A DNA stretch of 64,000 nucleotides from Takakia lepidozioides (lineage: Eukaryota > Streptophyta > Takakiopsida > Takakiales > Takakiaceae): positions 68,572,001-68,636,000 of the forward strand of contig CM060733.1 in NCBI GenBank assembly GCA_030704615.1, read 5' to 3'. The translations under genes and the position numbers were made by a program. The notes under the pieces were generated by a model. The model was not told where the DNA came from and did no database searches. It was given only the letters and a program-made list of their open reading frames with translations. Shown one piece after another: positions 53,959-64,000 of the stretch (position 1 is the first letter of the stretch; every line of letters begins with the position of its first letter).

Positions 53959-54724
53959 TGAAGAGCAAAAACTGGGGCTCGTGTGCCTCCTCCACGGCCC
54001 ACCCTTGCTGACAGAAGGTTTATTCGCCCTCCCACGGGTTTGGGCGTTTCCGACACTCGTAAGACCTCGCCACCATTCCCACATGGCAGCGTGACTACTC
54101 TCTTGCGGCCATCTATGACCGCTCCGGATTTGCTCAAAAAGGTCATCCCCAAAATGAGATCCACTCCATCGATCTCGCAGATGGTGAAGTTCTCACGTCC
54201 CTCCAACTCCCCAGTTGAAGAGGAACATCAAACGCCAACCTTGTCGCCAATTGCGGTTCTCCTTTGGCAGAACGCACCTCAATAGAGGCCCCCACGTCAC
54301 TTGTCGGGAGTCCCAGCTTTTGTGCCGTTGCCGGTGTCATGAAGGAGTGCGACGCTCCTGTGTCCACCAACAACGACATGTTAGTTCCGGATATTATCCC
54401 ATCCACGAACAATAACTGACTCCCTTTACGTAAGGCGCCAGTTTCCTGATACAACTCACAAGAAAATTTGCCTACCTTGCAAGTCCTGGCGACCACCGCT
54501 TCCACCAAGCGACTGATGGTATCTTCCGACAGCTCTGTGGTCGCCCGAGTCATGTTCAATTGCCGGGGCTTCGTGCACTTCTTGGCCATGTGCCCGGGCT
54601 CCCCGCAATTGAAACACACTCCATCAAAGGTCGCCTTCTGTCCGCATAGGCCGCTCCACCCGCTTTTCCTTTCGAAGCACCGGGTGCCGCCTTGACTTGT
54701 GAAGGCCCTCCCTTCGATTTCCAC
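53955..54724 (-). pseudogene. Protease and zinc knuckle of chromovirus C
   Basis: Frame 54724-54143 reads CFNCGEPGHMAKKC (about 54620-54580), then VDTGASHSFMTPATAQKLGL with the active site at about 54365. The codon for Gln after ATA is intact here, unlike in A. A frameshift near 54205 leads to 54206-53955 ([36 protein letters not shown]). Confidence 0.87.
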
Positions 54725-55633
54725 GTGCCATTGTCGCCGCGTGGCCTATCCCACTTCTTTTCCGGTCGGAAGGAGTCACCTTCCCGCCGGGTCTTCTTGT
54801 GGTTCAGCTCCGTACGGCCTTGTCTTTCACCCTTAGGGACATCCGAGAAACATTCAGCCCTCTCAATTGCCTCGTTCAAAGTCTTAGGTGGCTTCTCCTC
54901 CAACTTCCGCCTGGCCCATGGGGCCAGTCCCGCCACAAAGTTGAAGACCATTTCTGGTTCTGCCATGTCCGCGACTTCGAGCAACAGCACATTGAAAGCC
55001 TGGACATATCCCCGAATGTCATCTGTTTGCTTCAAATTCCTCATCTTGTCCCGGGCGAGCCAGGACGCGTTGAGGGGCACAAACTGCCTCTTCATCAATT
55101 CCTTGAACCCACTCCAGTTCAAGGTTTCCGGGCTTGGACCTCGGTCGTGAAGGCGTTTCTGCCACCATTGTTGAGCATAGCCCCTCAAATAGGTGGGAGC
55201 CACTTCCACCCGATCCTCGTCACTCAACTTGGCCGCCCGGAAGTACTGCTCTAGCTCCAAGAGCCAGGTGTTGAGTGCCTTCCGATTTCGGACGCCCTCG
55301 AAGGTGCCGGCTTCCTTAGGCTTCACCTTAAACTTTGCCTTAGTGGAAGTGGCATTAGCCGCCTTCAACACGTCTTTCAACGTCCCGCCAAATTGCGCCA
55401 ACAACCCTTCCCAAAAGGCTGCCGGCATGGGAGGCATCTGTTGGTCGGTCGGAGCTCTCAGGATTCCTCAGGCTCCGACTCCTCAGATTCCTCCCGCTCT
55501 TGAGCGGCCTCGTTTTGGAAACATGCATCGCTTCCTCAAACGGCCGCCTCGGCTGACACGTCGCCCCTATCGGCTCACCAGGATCATCATCTTTTGGGCC
55601 GTTCCGCTTTCGCTTTGGCTTGCCCGACCCCAT
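54556..55633 (-). pseudogene. gag of chromovirus C
   Basis: Start MGSGKPKRKRNG at 55633. A first frame runs to 55355; the capsid frame 55437-54556 begins MPPMPAAFWEGLLAQFGGTL and reads TFEGVRNRKALNTWLLELEQ, YLRGYAQQWWQKRLHDRGPS, RQFVPLNASWLARDKMRNLK and DIRGYVQAFNVLLLEVADM, a standard retrotransposon gag. This copy keeps the capsid region missing from A (N-terminal part) and B (nearly all). Confidence 0.88.
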
Positions 55634-55688
55634 GATGAGGCCAATCCTAAGGATGATCGCGCACTGAACTCTAAGCTCTGATACCAAG

Positions 55689-56411
55689 TGTCGCGCACCT
55701 CACTTCGGTGAGCTCCCCCCCTCAAGTCATAGTCGCTCGCTTGATGCGCGCGCCTAACTCCCAACCTGCCGCCGGGCCAACTTGGAGCTCCGGCTGCTCA
55801 CCGGGGCATAACGGTCCCCCTTTGATCTCCCAAAGAACCCTCCAACGATTTGGAACCAGCGGAATTCCCTTTGGTAGTTAGCAGTCCGGAACAGCTCCCC
55901 ACTCTTGGTCGCTTCCGGCTCGCTCGCTTACTCACTAGTTTTTGGTCACCAACGGCTTGCACCGTTCTTGGGTTTACTACTACTCCTATATATACTTCTG
56001 TAGCTATCCGCGGGGGTTTCACAAACACCATGCCATTTTATGGCGAACCACCACGAACACCCTCGACTCCCGGTGATGAGTCGCGGTGAGTCTTGGCCAC
56101 CCACCACGGCCCCTATGGACCGTGATGAGTCCCAAGACTCCCCCACGACTCCCACCACGAGTCTCCGCCCCAGGGTGAGTCCTATGCCACCCCCACTAAG
56201 TCCCGCTAAGCTACCACCACCCCTTGTGGAGCCACCCCCACCGCAACCCGGTGTGCGGGCTCCACCTAGTGAGCGCCTCCGCCTCCTTGAGTGCCTTGGG
56301 CACTCAAGGGTGCTTCAGCCCCCACATACCTATCGCTGCCACTGCCCCCCACCACAGGGGCAGCCCCTCTTGTGTCCCGACCCCCTGCCCTCAAGGCAAA
56401 GGGCCGCGACA
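55689..56411 (-). repeat. 5' LTR of chromovirus C
   Basis: 723 bases in reverse orientation: plus strand begins TGTCGCGC at 55689 and ends GCCGCGACA at 56411. The TATATATA box is at about 55986-55994. It shows more single-base gaps than the other LTRs. Confidence 0.92.
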
Positions 56412-57473
56412 CTCCTCATCCCCTCAGGTGGGATGATGATTTTTTGCACATGCACATGATTTTGTTTTATTCCGTTTCCAAGCCATATGCTTAATGACAG
56501 TGTTTGCAATGCGTGTGCAAATTTTGGGGGTGAACAAAAATCATTTGGACTGAAAACCATATTTTCTTCCCTCATTTGCACTCCCAAGTTGAGTTCTTTT
56601 CAACTTCATGCACTCTCCATAGAGAGTTCCGCAATAGTGAGTGAAGGAAACTCTTGTTTTTTTGTTTTTTTTTTTTTTTTTTTTGTTTGGTCCAATTTTT
56701 TCCATGGATGTAGTGGTCTAGGGTTTGCATTCACAAAACAAAATAGAGCTAAAACAAAAATCATTACATAGGACAAATCTGCAATCATAGATATTGTAAA
56801 TGCAGGGGGTTGCGACCTCCAGGGGTCGCCTTGCGATGGCATTGCGATGCCCCAACAGGTCTGTGATGGCAGGGAATCGCAATATCACCATGGCAGAGGC
56901 CAAGCTGAATGGATCCATTGTTGCAAATCTTTTTAGTCTTGCTTCTGTGCTACAATATAACAGGTCTATCTTGCATGTGGGAGACCGTGATCAACACGGG
57001 CGGCCTTATTGTTAAAGACAAAGGGCAGGAAGAGGGGGTGGGGACACTAGGAAAGGAAAAGGGAAGGGCCATGGGGTTAGAGGGTTGAGGGTAGATTGCT
57101 TTGGCAATGGCTTTAGCAACATTGTTGTCTTTCACACCAATTTCGAAGATTCTTTTTGTTGCATCGAGATCATGGTAACCAAATCAATTGAAGGGTTTCC
57201 AAGGGTAAGTCTTGGTTAGCACTTGTAGAACAAGAACCATGTCTTCCAACATTCTTGCCCTCGTACAAAAACTCAACAATCCTAGAGTCATTTTTTCGAG
57301 TCACAACTTCACTAGAATCATTCCTAGATCGCCACACCTACAAAGGATTTTTTTCATGGATTTTTCATTAATCAATCATAGAAATAAACTACATGCATGT
57401 ACATGTACAATCAATCGAAGGGATGGGTACAATTTTGTGCGAGAATTATTATGTAGCTTTGATTACGTGTCTA
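56412..57473. other. Unassigned sequence with a T run
   Basis: No gene supported. A run of T interrupted by single G lies at about 56655-56690. Small frames on both strands have no recognisable domain. It separates chromovirus C from the CACTA remnant. Confidence 0.45.
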
Positions 57474-59656
57474 ATCAACTTGAACATCTTCATCCGGAGC
57501 TTCTTCGTCCTCATCAAGCTGCAAGTCTTCTTGCTCATCAGAGTCATTGTCATAAATGGCCTGGTCACCAAAAGAACACATGAATCATCTTCCACCTCGG
57601 TTTCAATGACCATGTCTTCATCTTCTCTCCAACAACCGCATCTGATGGAGCCTCATCGTATAGGATCCGGGATGCATTGTCCGGGGCGTCATCATTCTCT
57701 TGTACCCCCTCTATCCAACCTCGGCCAACATCAGCGTCATCATGACCAGTCTCTTCCTCCTCCGCATCTGCCTCGCGGCCCCATGTAGATCCCCCACCAT
57801 GATAGATACGTCTTCTTCTTGGCTGAGCATGCACAACCACCTTCCAATTTCCTGACCGGAGAAGAAAACTTGCTCCATGTCTGAAGGCCATGAAAAAGGC
57901 TCATCGGAGGGACGATAACGCGCATGAAACCACACTCGTCTTCCACTATTGTTGCGGATGGCCCCACAAGATGTTGCTGCCACCTTGCCTATAAGAGGCT
58001 GATGCCTTGTATACTGAAGTTGGAGTATGCTCTCAAGCTCTCCAAAGTAGTTGAGTGTGCTCATGGTAGGTCGTGTATCTCCCCTGCCCCACATGGAGTC
58101 TTGCCAATATGAGGCACACAAGCCAGAATCAAACGTTGTTTTGTGCTTCATGTCAAGAGCACGAATGCGGAAATGACGACCATGAACCCAAACCGCCGTG
58201 TATGAGGTCGCAAATTGAGGGGGGGGGGCTTGCAATGTCTTGCACCAAATCTGAAACCACCTCACCTTTCGCAATGCTATCCTCTACTTCAGTCTGAAGC
58301 CAATGGCGTAATGAACTTAGAGGCTGCAATTTCATGGGCAATTCTTGTGAAGGCACATTCCTATGCCGGCCCCTTGCTCGCGGAGCACGTGTAGTCGCCC
58401 TTGCATGGTTCCGCCTCCACGCAACCGTCTCCTCCTGTTGTTGTTGAACAAGGTTATTGTATCTTGCCTCCCACTCATGTATGGATGGGGTGTTCTTCAG
58501 TATGAACTCATGCGCTTGGTTAATCACCATGATGGGTAATTTACCCTCTTGAATTTTTGGGCAAAACGATGTCCTTGGTTCGTACATCCTCATCTTCCTT
58601 CCACATCGGAGGGCCTTCTTTATCCACCCTTGCCAAGTACTCCATGCAGTAGAACATAGCCTCTTGCAATGTATACCCCTCCGCCATGCTACCCTCAGGG
58701 TGTGTCATTTGTCGTACATGTGCTTTCAAAGTCTTCATGTATCGCTCAAGGTAGTACATCCACCAAGAATGAACGGGGCCGGCAATTGAAGCCTCTTCCA
58801 CTAAATGCACTACCAAGTGCACTTGGATGTCAAAGAAGGAGGGAGGAAGGTGCATCTCCAACATACACATAACCACCGCCGCCTCCTTCTTCATGCGTGG
58901 AAAGTCCGCTTCCTCCAGCTCTTTTGAGCAAATCCACCGGAACAATGCTCCCAATCTATAGACTGTCTCGCAAACCTTGGGAGTCAATGTCCCACGTACT
59001 GCAATGGGCAAGATGTCTTGCAATAGATTGTGGTAGTCATGAGACTTCAAACCATGGACCCCGTCTTTGTTGAACTTCATACGGAGGGATGACCCATAAC
59101 CAGTTGGTGTTCGGACAGCTCCTATGGTGGCTATCACTTTCTTGTATTCCTCCTTTGTCCATTGCCAAGGTGCGCGCCTATACTTCCACCGTACAACACC
59201 CTTTGGGTCCACACCATTTTCTTTGGCCCATAGATGGGGCATGCGACCCTGCTCCTCAAGTTCCTTTCTAACACCGAGAGAATATCTTTTCGCAGCCACT
59301 CCCTTCTTTGCCGGCGGCGTGCCATGAAGAACACAAAAAAGGGACGAGCAAACTTCTTCTCAATATGCATGGGATCTAGAAGATGACGAATCTTCAGGTC
59401 CTACACGTCCCAGAATGAGGTGGTTGTTGCCTCCGCAAACTTTGCATGGACAAATCTTCCTGTAAAAGTAGGAGCAGGGACAGCCCCATTTGGATTCCTC
59501 CTTATCATCTCTAAACAACGTTGCCATGTATCCACTCGAATTGCGGAACACCTGCCTCGAAACGACAGCTTTGTGCGAGCAATTCTCCACTGTGACGCAG
59601 ACACAGTCCTCTCTACAATGGCTTGGCCATACTGCATAATAGCAGGCGGAATCTAG
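57474..59656 (-). pseudogene. CACTA (En/Spm) transposase, C-terminal part
   Basis: Minus-strand TNP2-type transposase. From its 5' end: DLKIRHLLDPMHIEKKFARP (about 59385-59330), the end of the Transposase_21 region; then 59299-58541 with a DUF4218-like domain: LKSHDYHNLLQDILPIAVRG, FRWICSKELEEADFPRMKKE, MLEMHLPPSFFDIQVHLVVH and LERYMKTLKAHVRQMTHPEG. Frames 58593-58153 and 58274-57711 follow, with a DUF4216-like stretch (YFGELESILQLQYTRHQPLI). The tail is very acidic (YDNDSDEQEDLQLDEDEEAP) and ends with a stop near 57474. The catalytic half of the transposase is absent, frames are broken, and no CACTA termini were found. Confidence 0.83.
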
Positions 59657-59659
59657 GGC

Positions 59660-60300
59660 AAGCGAGCGGTGGGAATTTCTCGCACGGAATCTGTCGAGCG
59701 GCTTTTACTCACCCATCCCTTCACTATCCGAGGTGGAAACTCCAAGATAGAAGAGTTGGATATCTCTAAGCACTCAGCCCGCTCAGTACAATCAGTCATG
59801 ACCTGCAGCTAGTGAATCATGGTTGTGCTTCCCATTTGTATTCCTTCTTGCCTTCATGTTATCAATTTACCTTATCTGATACTGAAGCATCAGATTGCTT
59901 CAGTATCTACTTAGTTCCAATTTATCATGCATTCATTTCACAACAACCCTCATGTCTCTCTACACAGTGTGCTTGTATCGAATAAGTATCAGATTATGAT
60001 TTATTAGGTACTAGGCCAATGTCAAGGTGACTCTAATCCGCCCTACATCATCACTACAGCTCTGCATGTAATAAGCATCTACTGTTCATCTTTTCTCCTT
60101 CTTTGTCCTCTTGTTCTTGCTCTCCGCCTGATCTCCTCTTCCCATCACCCAGAAACGCTCCCCGTGAAGTGTCCCTTCTTTCCGTTGCCGCTCCCCTTAT
60201 CTGCCCGCAAGCTGTTCTAACCACCTAACTAATTAACCGTCATCCCTGTAGTAACACGTTCCTTATGCAGATGTCGTTCCCTCACAGTCGTTCCCTGTCA
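59660..60300. other. Unassigned sequence, no gene seen
   Basis: Mixed-composition DNA with no supported gene on either strand. A short dyad CTGAAGCATCAGATTGCTTCAG lies near 59882-59903. It separates the CACTA remnant from the GCTGTG repeat. Confidence 0.45.
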
Positions 60301-60319
60301 ATGATAACTGTTCCCCATG

Positions 60320-60470
60320 TACTGTGACAGGCTGTGTCAAGCTGTGCCGAGCTGTGACTGGCTGTGTAAGGCTGTGTCGGGCTGTGTTGGCTGTGACTGG
60401 CTGTGACGAGCTGTGTTGGCTGTGTTGGCTGTGACTGGCTGTGACGGGCTGTGTCGGGCTGTGTAACCCC
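60320..60470. repeat. GCTGTG minisatellite, ~10-base unit
   Basis: About 14 tandem copies of a 10-11 base unit of the form GGCTGTGACG/GGCTGTGTCG. Minus-strand frames give a Thr/Ser/His/Gln-rich peptide, a composition effect. It lies next to the end of the transposase copy 3 and could be its subterminal repeat. Confidence 0.85.
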
Positions 60471-61207
60471 CCTAAAGCCTGTTGATGCCACCCCTAAGGC
60501 TCCTGTTGGTCTCAGTCTGCGCAAAAATTAAGGGTACCCCACAGAACTCGTAAAAGCGTCTAAGTCCTAAGCAGCCCTCTAACAGAATTCCCGCTTGAAG
60601 GTGATGGCGATCTGGAATTTCTTGGGCTTCTACTGCTGGAAGACACATTGTGCGGCAACATGACGGGCCCTCGAGGTGTTGTCTGAATGTTCCTGTCGAA
60701 TCTCCTGGAATCCTCTTTGCACCCGGTTCCTCTTCAATCCTCCGCCTCACAGGGCGAGTACGGACGCCCCCCTCTAGGTGCTCACCTCTGCGGTGCAGAG
60801 GCATCCCTTGGATCTTCTCTCGCAATGCTGTCGCCCATTTCAGTGGATTCTTCGACCTCGAAGCTGTTCTTACCAACAATTCCTCCCTGTCCGGCCCAAA
60901 GCCCTATTGTTTCCCGCTCAGGAACTTGTAGTACGTGGCTTGCTGCATGATTGCTCTGTCGATGTCCTCCGTTGGGGCCGTCACTACATCCACCAGATGT
61001 GCGGCAGAAGACGCTCGCCAGGAGGAGTGCACTGATTCTGCCATATTCGTGTTGGCATGTCCGTGTCGGAATCCAAGCACCACTCCTACAAGGAAACAAA
61101 CAATGGCGAGGGACCAATGGAAAGGTCCGTAATAGAAAGACAATTGCACGAAAATGACAGCATCATACCTCCCGCATGTACTGTCTAAACTGTCGATACT
61201 GGAAATG

Positions 61208-61813
61208 CTACCACCCCAACCAGCTGTGCAATGCTCCCAGATTGGTTGTCTCCACTACACCTGACGTGTTCCACCAACCCTCGATGATAGCAAACTTAAC
61301 CTCCACGTCATCAAATGTGGGTGCATCCTTCCACGCTGTACAAAGGACACGGTGTTTAGCCTGGAATGAGCTAGCGACAAATTTGGTAGTGTAGTGAGAT
61401 TGACTCTGCATCCAATGGAATCCACAGGATCTCTCTTTCCCCTCCATTGGAACATTGGGGTCCTCACCGTACACACGCCGCACCGCTGCCCAGTTGGCTT
61501 GAGCGTTGTCTGCCATGAATCCCCTGAAATTGGGCTCTGCCAATCCCGCCCTTGCCATCTGCTCGTTTATGCCCTCCGACAGATGCATCTCCGACTGTGT
61601 GTCCTCCCCTTTCATCTCATAGATTGCAATCGTCATGAGCCTCTTGGAGTGATAGTCATAAACATGCGCACCCATAGTCACCCACTTATGGTTTGTAATT
61701 CGCTTAATGTGATCAAACATCACCCAAGCATTCGACAAGTTTCCAGTTGTCATGCGAGTGACCAAGTCGACTCCACTCCCAGGCCCACACGTCGACATTT
61801 TAAAATGTAACAA
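61208..61813 (-). pseudogene. Catalytic-core-like region of the copy-3 transposase
   Basis: 201 open residues. The motif order matches a rearranged DDE core: VTMGAHVYDYHSKRLMTIAI, GFMADNAQANWAAVRRVYGE and SCGFHWMQSQSHYTTKFVAS, then WKDAPTFDDVEVKFAIIEGW. In MULE-type transposases the C..H box follows the second Asp by a similar distance. The first Asp could be in VYDYHSK; this is not settled. One TAG interrupts the frame just before the intron donor. Confidence 0.5.
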
Positions 61814-61880
61814 CGATCGGATTCGCTGCCTTGCCCTGGAAACCTGCTACCTTGGATGTAGTCATATCCAGTCATTCGTT

Positions 61881-62564
61881 TCACTCCAGGATTGAGTGCA
61901 TGTCCGACCCCCGGCCGAACTCCTGCTTGCAAGATACGATGTGATTCCGCACATTCGGACTACAAACGTGCGAGACGGACTCCAACAGGTCAAGCATCTC
62001 CTCTTCGTTCAAGAGCACTTGGTCTGAACCATCTTCAGACATGATTTTGCCAAGAGAAATCTTGTGGGCTGCCTTCAGCTGAATCTGCTTTGGTCTTGCT
62101 CCGGGGCTCAATTTCACCTCCTTTTTTATGATGTCGTGTGCTTCCTGCACAGCCTCACGCATGTTGCCTCTCACCAAGGGGTGGCAGTGGACCCCAACGT
62201 GTATGCAAGCTCTAGTCAAGTCCGGGAGCAAATGGATTACGTAATATTGCTTGGCTCTGCACATGGACATGCACGTCGGTGGTTCTTTGCAATGTGCGCA
62301 CTTGAAAGTACCCGCAGGAGCTTGGCTGGAGACAATGAATGGATGATGGGTTGTGCCAGTCCAATCCGTCTCATTTCTCCATCCTCCTTTGGAGAGAAAG
62401 TGGAAGCAGGCGGGATTGAGGTACCTCAGCTTCCCCGCACAGAGGACGTATCGTACACGAACACCATCAGTAATTTTCGTGCTACTGGTCTTTGTCACAC
62501 ACCAGGGGTGTCCGTCATGCTTTCGATCCATGTCTGTTAACATCCCTGAGGCTTTGTTTGACAA
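61881..62564 (-). pseudogene. Zinc-binding region of the copy-3 transposase
   Basis: 227 open residues. The shared block ASGMLTDMDRKHDGHPWCVT is followed by YVLCAGKLRYLNPACFHFLS, GTFKCAHCKEPPTCMSMCRA, and HLLPDLTRACIHVGVHCHPL. The spacing of Cys and His suggests a zinc-binding DNA-recognition domain upstream of the catalytic core. It ends with a short acidic and Leu-rich part (LLNEEEMLDLLESVSHV). Confidence 0.55.
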
Positions 62565-63179
62565 AGTAACAGGTGGAAACTCGAAGATGACATTGCCATC
62601 GACTTCGGGATGTAGATACGTTACCTTCCTGACTGGAAATTTGGCATAGTCGAGAGCAGCCAGCTCGGAGCGAAACCATCGAGGTGATGTTGCCGTAGGA
62701 GCTGCACAATGGACCGGGTTGGAGTTATGCTCGAGGGTACATGCGTAGCACCTGCAGAGACGTCCATGTCAGATTTGAACGACCGTGTGGAGGACATGGG
62801 GACCTCAATGCACTCATCTTCCTCGTCGGAAATGTCGAATACGTCCACACGAGAAGCTATGGAGGGTCTTGACGGTCCAGGTCGGGAATGATTATCGTTG
62901 CATACCTCTCTGTTGGCAGTGGCCGCCTGTCGGTTTCCCGACTCCTTTGTGGATGGTGTGGGCAGCGACTGGTTCGGAAAGGGAATGGGCATTCCCACAG
63001 CTCGGTACAGGATGGTGTCTGATGGGGGTACGTACCATTCTATTCCGCAACCTCCGTCGTTACCTAGCACGACAAATGGTCTCGTCAACCTGTCTAGGAA
63101 CATCCTTCCTTTCTTCTTCCAAATAAACTCTGCCCGGTTTGAGCTTGAATTTGGAACAAAGGTAAGTTTCATTCACTCT

Positions 63180-63640
63180 GCAAAGTCCTCCCTCGTTTGG
63201 GATCCAGGCTCTCCCAAGTTGCGAAGGACAGCAAACTATAGCGTAGGAATTCGGAGCCATCGAAGACCGCACGAAGTTGGCAAGTGCGAGGTTCAGTATA
63301 GCGACAGACCAAGGCTCACAGGCACCATCTAAGTGGATCTGCGGAGACCATCGACGATTGGAAGTCGCACATTGAAGTGGAAAGTATTGTTTCAAGCTAC
63401 ATGCATGAAGGTGGGAGGTGTGATTCCATATCCAGTAAGTCTGACAATGATGGCCGATTCGGCGACGAAATAACATCTCCTGACAGTTTCTCTTGAGGGT
63501 GGATCCAGCAGTATTCTCGGTGCAGACATGAACGTTCGCACTGACAAGTGCCAGGACTGTTAGTTAAAACGGTTAGACAACCAAGTTGTGCTCATTAAGA
63601 TAGGCCGCAATTGTGTTGTTTCGGAACAATGCAGCCCATT
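63180..63640. other. Upstream region of the copy-3 transposase unit
   Basis: No gene certain. A minus frame 63476-63060 continues the transposase N-terminus for part of its length (GRAWIPNEGGLCRVNETYLC), so a 5' exon may lie within. The rest, next to the dyad array, is probably promoter and subterminal DNA. Confidence 0.35.
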
Positions 63641-63644
63641 GAGG

Positions 63645-63997
63645 TTCCGCATGCGGAAATGAGGTTCCGCATTTCCGTCCAGAGTGATACTTTCGATTGC
63701 TGTTGGACGGAAATACGGCGCCGCATTTCCGTTTTGCATCTTAGTCATGCACCAGTGCGACGAAAATGCGGCACACCCCCGTCCGGGGAAACCTTTATAC
63801 TCTCCAGAACGGAAATGCGGGTGCCGCATTTCCATCCAACAAGTACGGTATGTGACAGTGGAACGGAAATTCGGTACCGCTTTTCCGTTCTGATTGAAAA
63901 TCATGAACCACTGGAACTGAAATGCGGCACAGCATTTCCGTCCGAGTCGCACCTTCCGACATTCCACAACGGAAATGCGGCGCCGCATTTCCGTTTT
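63645..63997. repeat. GGCGCC dyad array 3 (seven copies, ~52-base period)
   Basis: Dyads near 63649, 63705, 63759, 63811, 63861, 63914 and 63969, so 50-55 bases apart. The best copies read GGAAATGCGGCGCCGCATTT and continue with CCGT. Others have GGTGCC, GGTACC or a broken centre. Arms are ACGGAAAT/ATTTCCGT rather than GGATGGAAA as in array 2, but the centre is the same. The array continues to the end of the window. Confidence 0.88.
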
Positions 63998-64000
63998 GTA

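Larger units (their letters stand above)
49465..56411 (-). mobile_element. Chromovirus C: LTR retrotransposon with the fullest gag
   Basis: Same family as A and B, reverse orientation. LTRs 55689-56411 and 49465-50186, internal region about 5.5 kb. Primer site complement GCTCTGATACCA at 55675-55686. It retains the whole gag, protease, RT, RNase H, integrase and an uninterrupted chromodomain core, broken only by frameshifts. No matching target duplication is found because the left side continues into another copy (right flank CTCCT at 56412-56416). Confidence 0.93.
60472..63172 (-). pseudogene. DDE-type transposase-like gene (copy 3), multi-exon, decayed
   Basis: Parts from the 5' end: 63172-62621, with EWYVPPSDTILYRAVG and an acidic linker (DISDEEDECIEVP); 62564-61881, with ASGMLTDMDRKHDGHPWCVT, a Cys/His cluster (CAHCKEPPTCMSMC, RACIHVGVHCHPLV) and KIMSEDGSDQVLLNEEEM; 61813-61208, with WVTMGAHVYDYHSKRLMTIA, FMADNAQANWAAVRRVYG and CGFHWMQSQSHYTTK; 61149-60904, with GFRHGHANTNMAESVHSSWR; then 60879-60472. 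The D in MADNAQ, the C..H box and the E in NMAES recall a MULE-type DDE core, but I could not assign the superfamily. An intron fits between about 61167 (GAG/GTATGA) and 61087 (TTGTAG/GAG). Confidence 0.6.

Overview
The window comes from a large, repeat-rich nuclear genome of the green-plant lineage. Evidence: LTR elements with an initiator-methionine tRNA primer site, a plant-type SFT2 fragment, OSB-like and PPR-like fragments, a CACTA element with DUF4218/DUF4216-like regions, and GT-AG introns. A Ty3/Gypsy element carrying a cytosine methyltransferase fits a charophyte alga (Chara- or Klebsormidium-like) best; a fern or other streptophyte is not excluded. I see no intact single-copy host gene, no rRNA, no tRNA and no CRISPR array. 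Nearly everything is transposable elements nested in one another.

Layout. 1-1408: unassigned sequence with short degenerate repeats. 1409-15220: a ~1.86 kb inverted duplication. Its right-hand copy continues inward into gag and protease of a Ty3/Gypsy element whose reverse transcriptase has been replaced by a piece of an SFT2-type vesicle-transport gene. The left-hand copy is split by chromovirus A (2247-8688, target duplication CTTTT). 15043-23100: LINE-related coding on the minus strand (an ORF1-like protein, GT-rich low-complexity DNA, then an ORF2 reverse transcriptase in an order suggesting two partial copies). 22917-23321: a short exon-like plus-strand frame. 23484-33658: a minus-strand Ty3/Gypsy element, D, read as gag (two zinc knuckles), protease, C5 cytosine methyltransferase, RT, RNase H, integrase, PHD finger. 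33705-42180: a segment bounded by inverted CCGCTCATG repeats, carrying decayed PPR and OSB-like fragments and interrupted by chromovirus B (35725-41836, target duplication TGGAG).

42400-49345: two neighbouring DNA-transposon-like units. The first has a multi-exon minus-strand gene with a ParB/sulfiredoxin-like motif. The second has a transposase-like gene truncated by chromovirus C. Both are flanked by arrays of short dyads centred on GGCGCC, one array with a ~96 bp period. 49346-56411: minus-strand chromovirus C, whose 3' LTR also serves as 5' LTR of a truncated second copy. 57474-59656: C-terminal part of a CACTA transposase. 60472-63172: a relative of the truncated transposase, followed at 63645-63997 by a third dyad array with a ~52 bp period.

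How the parts relate. A, B and C are one chromovirus family with different internal deletions, and all carry stops or frameshifts. A and B have perfect 5-bp target duplications and similar LTRs, so they are among the youngest insertions. Three points go beyond routine repeat annotation: the methyltransferase/PHD Gypsy element, the SFT2 capture inside an inverted duplication, and the GGCGCC dyad arrays beside the ParB-like and transposase genes. All boundaries and identities are from reading alone; no search or alignment was run.
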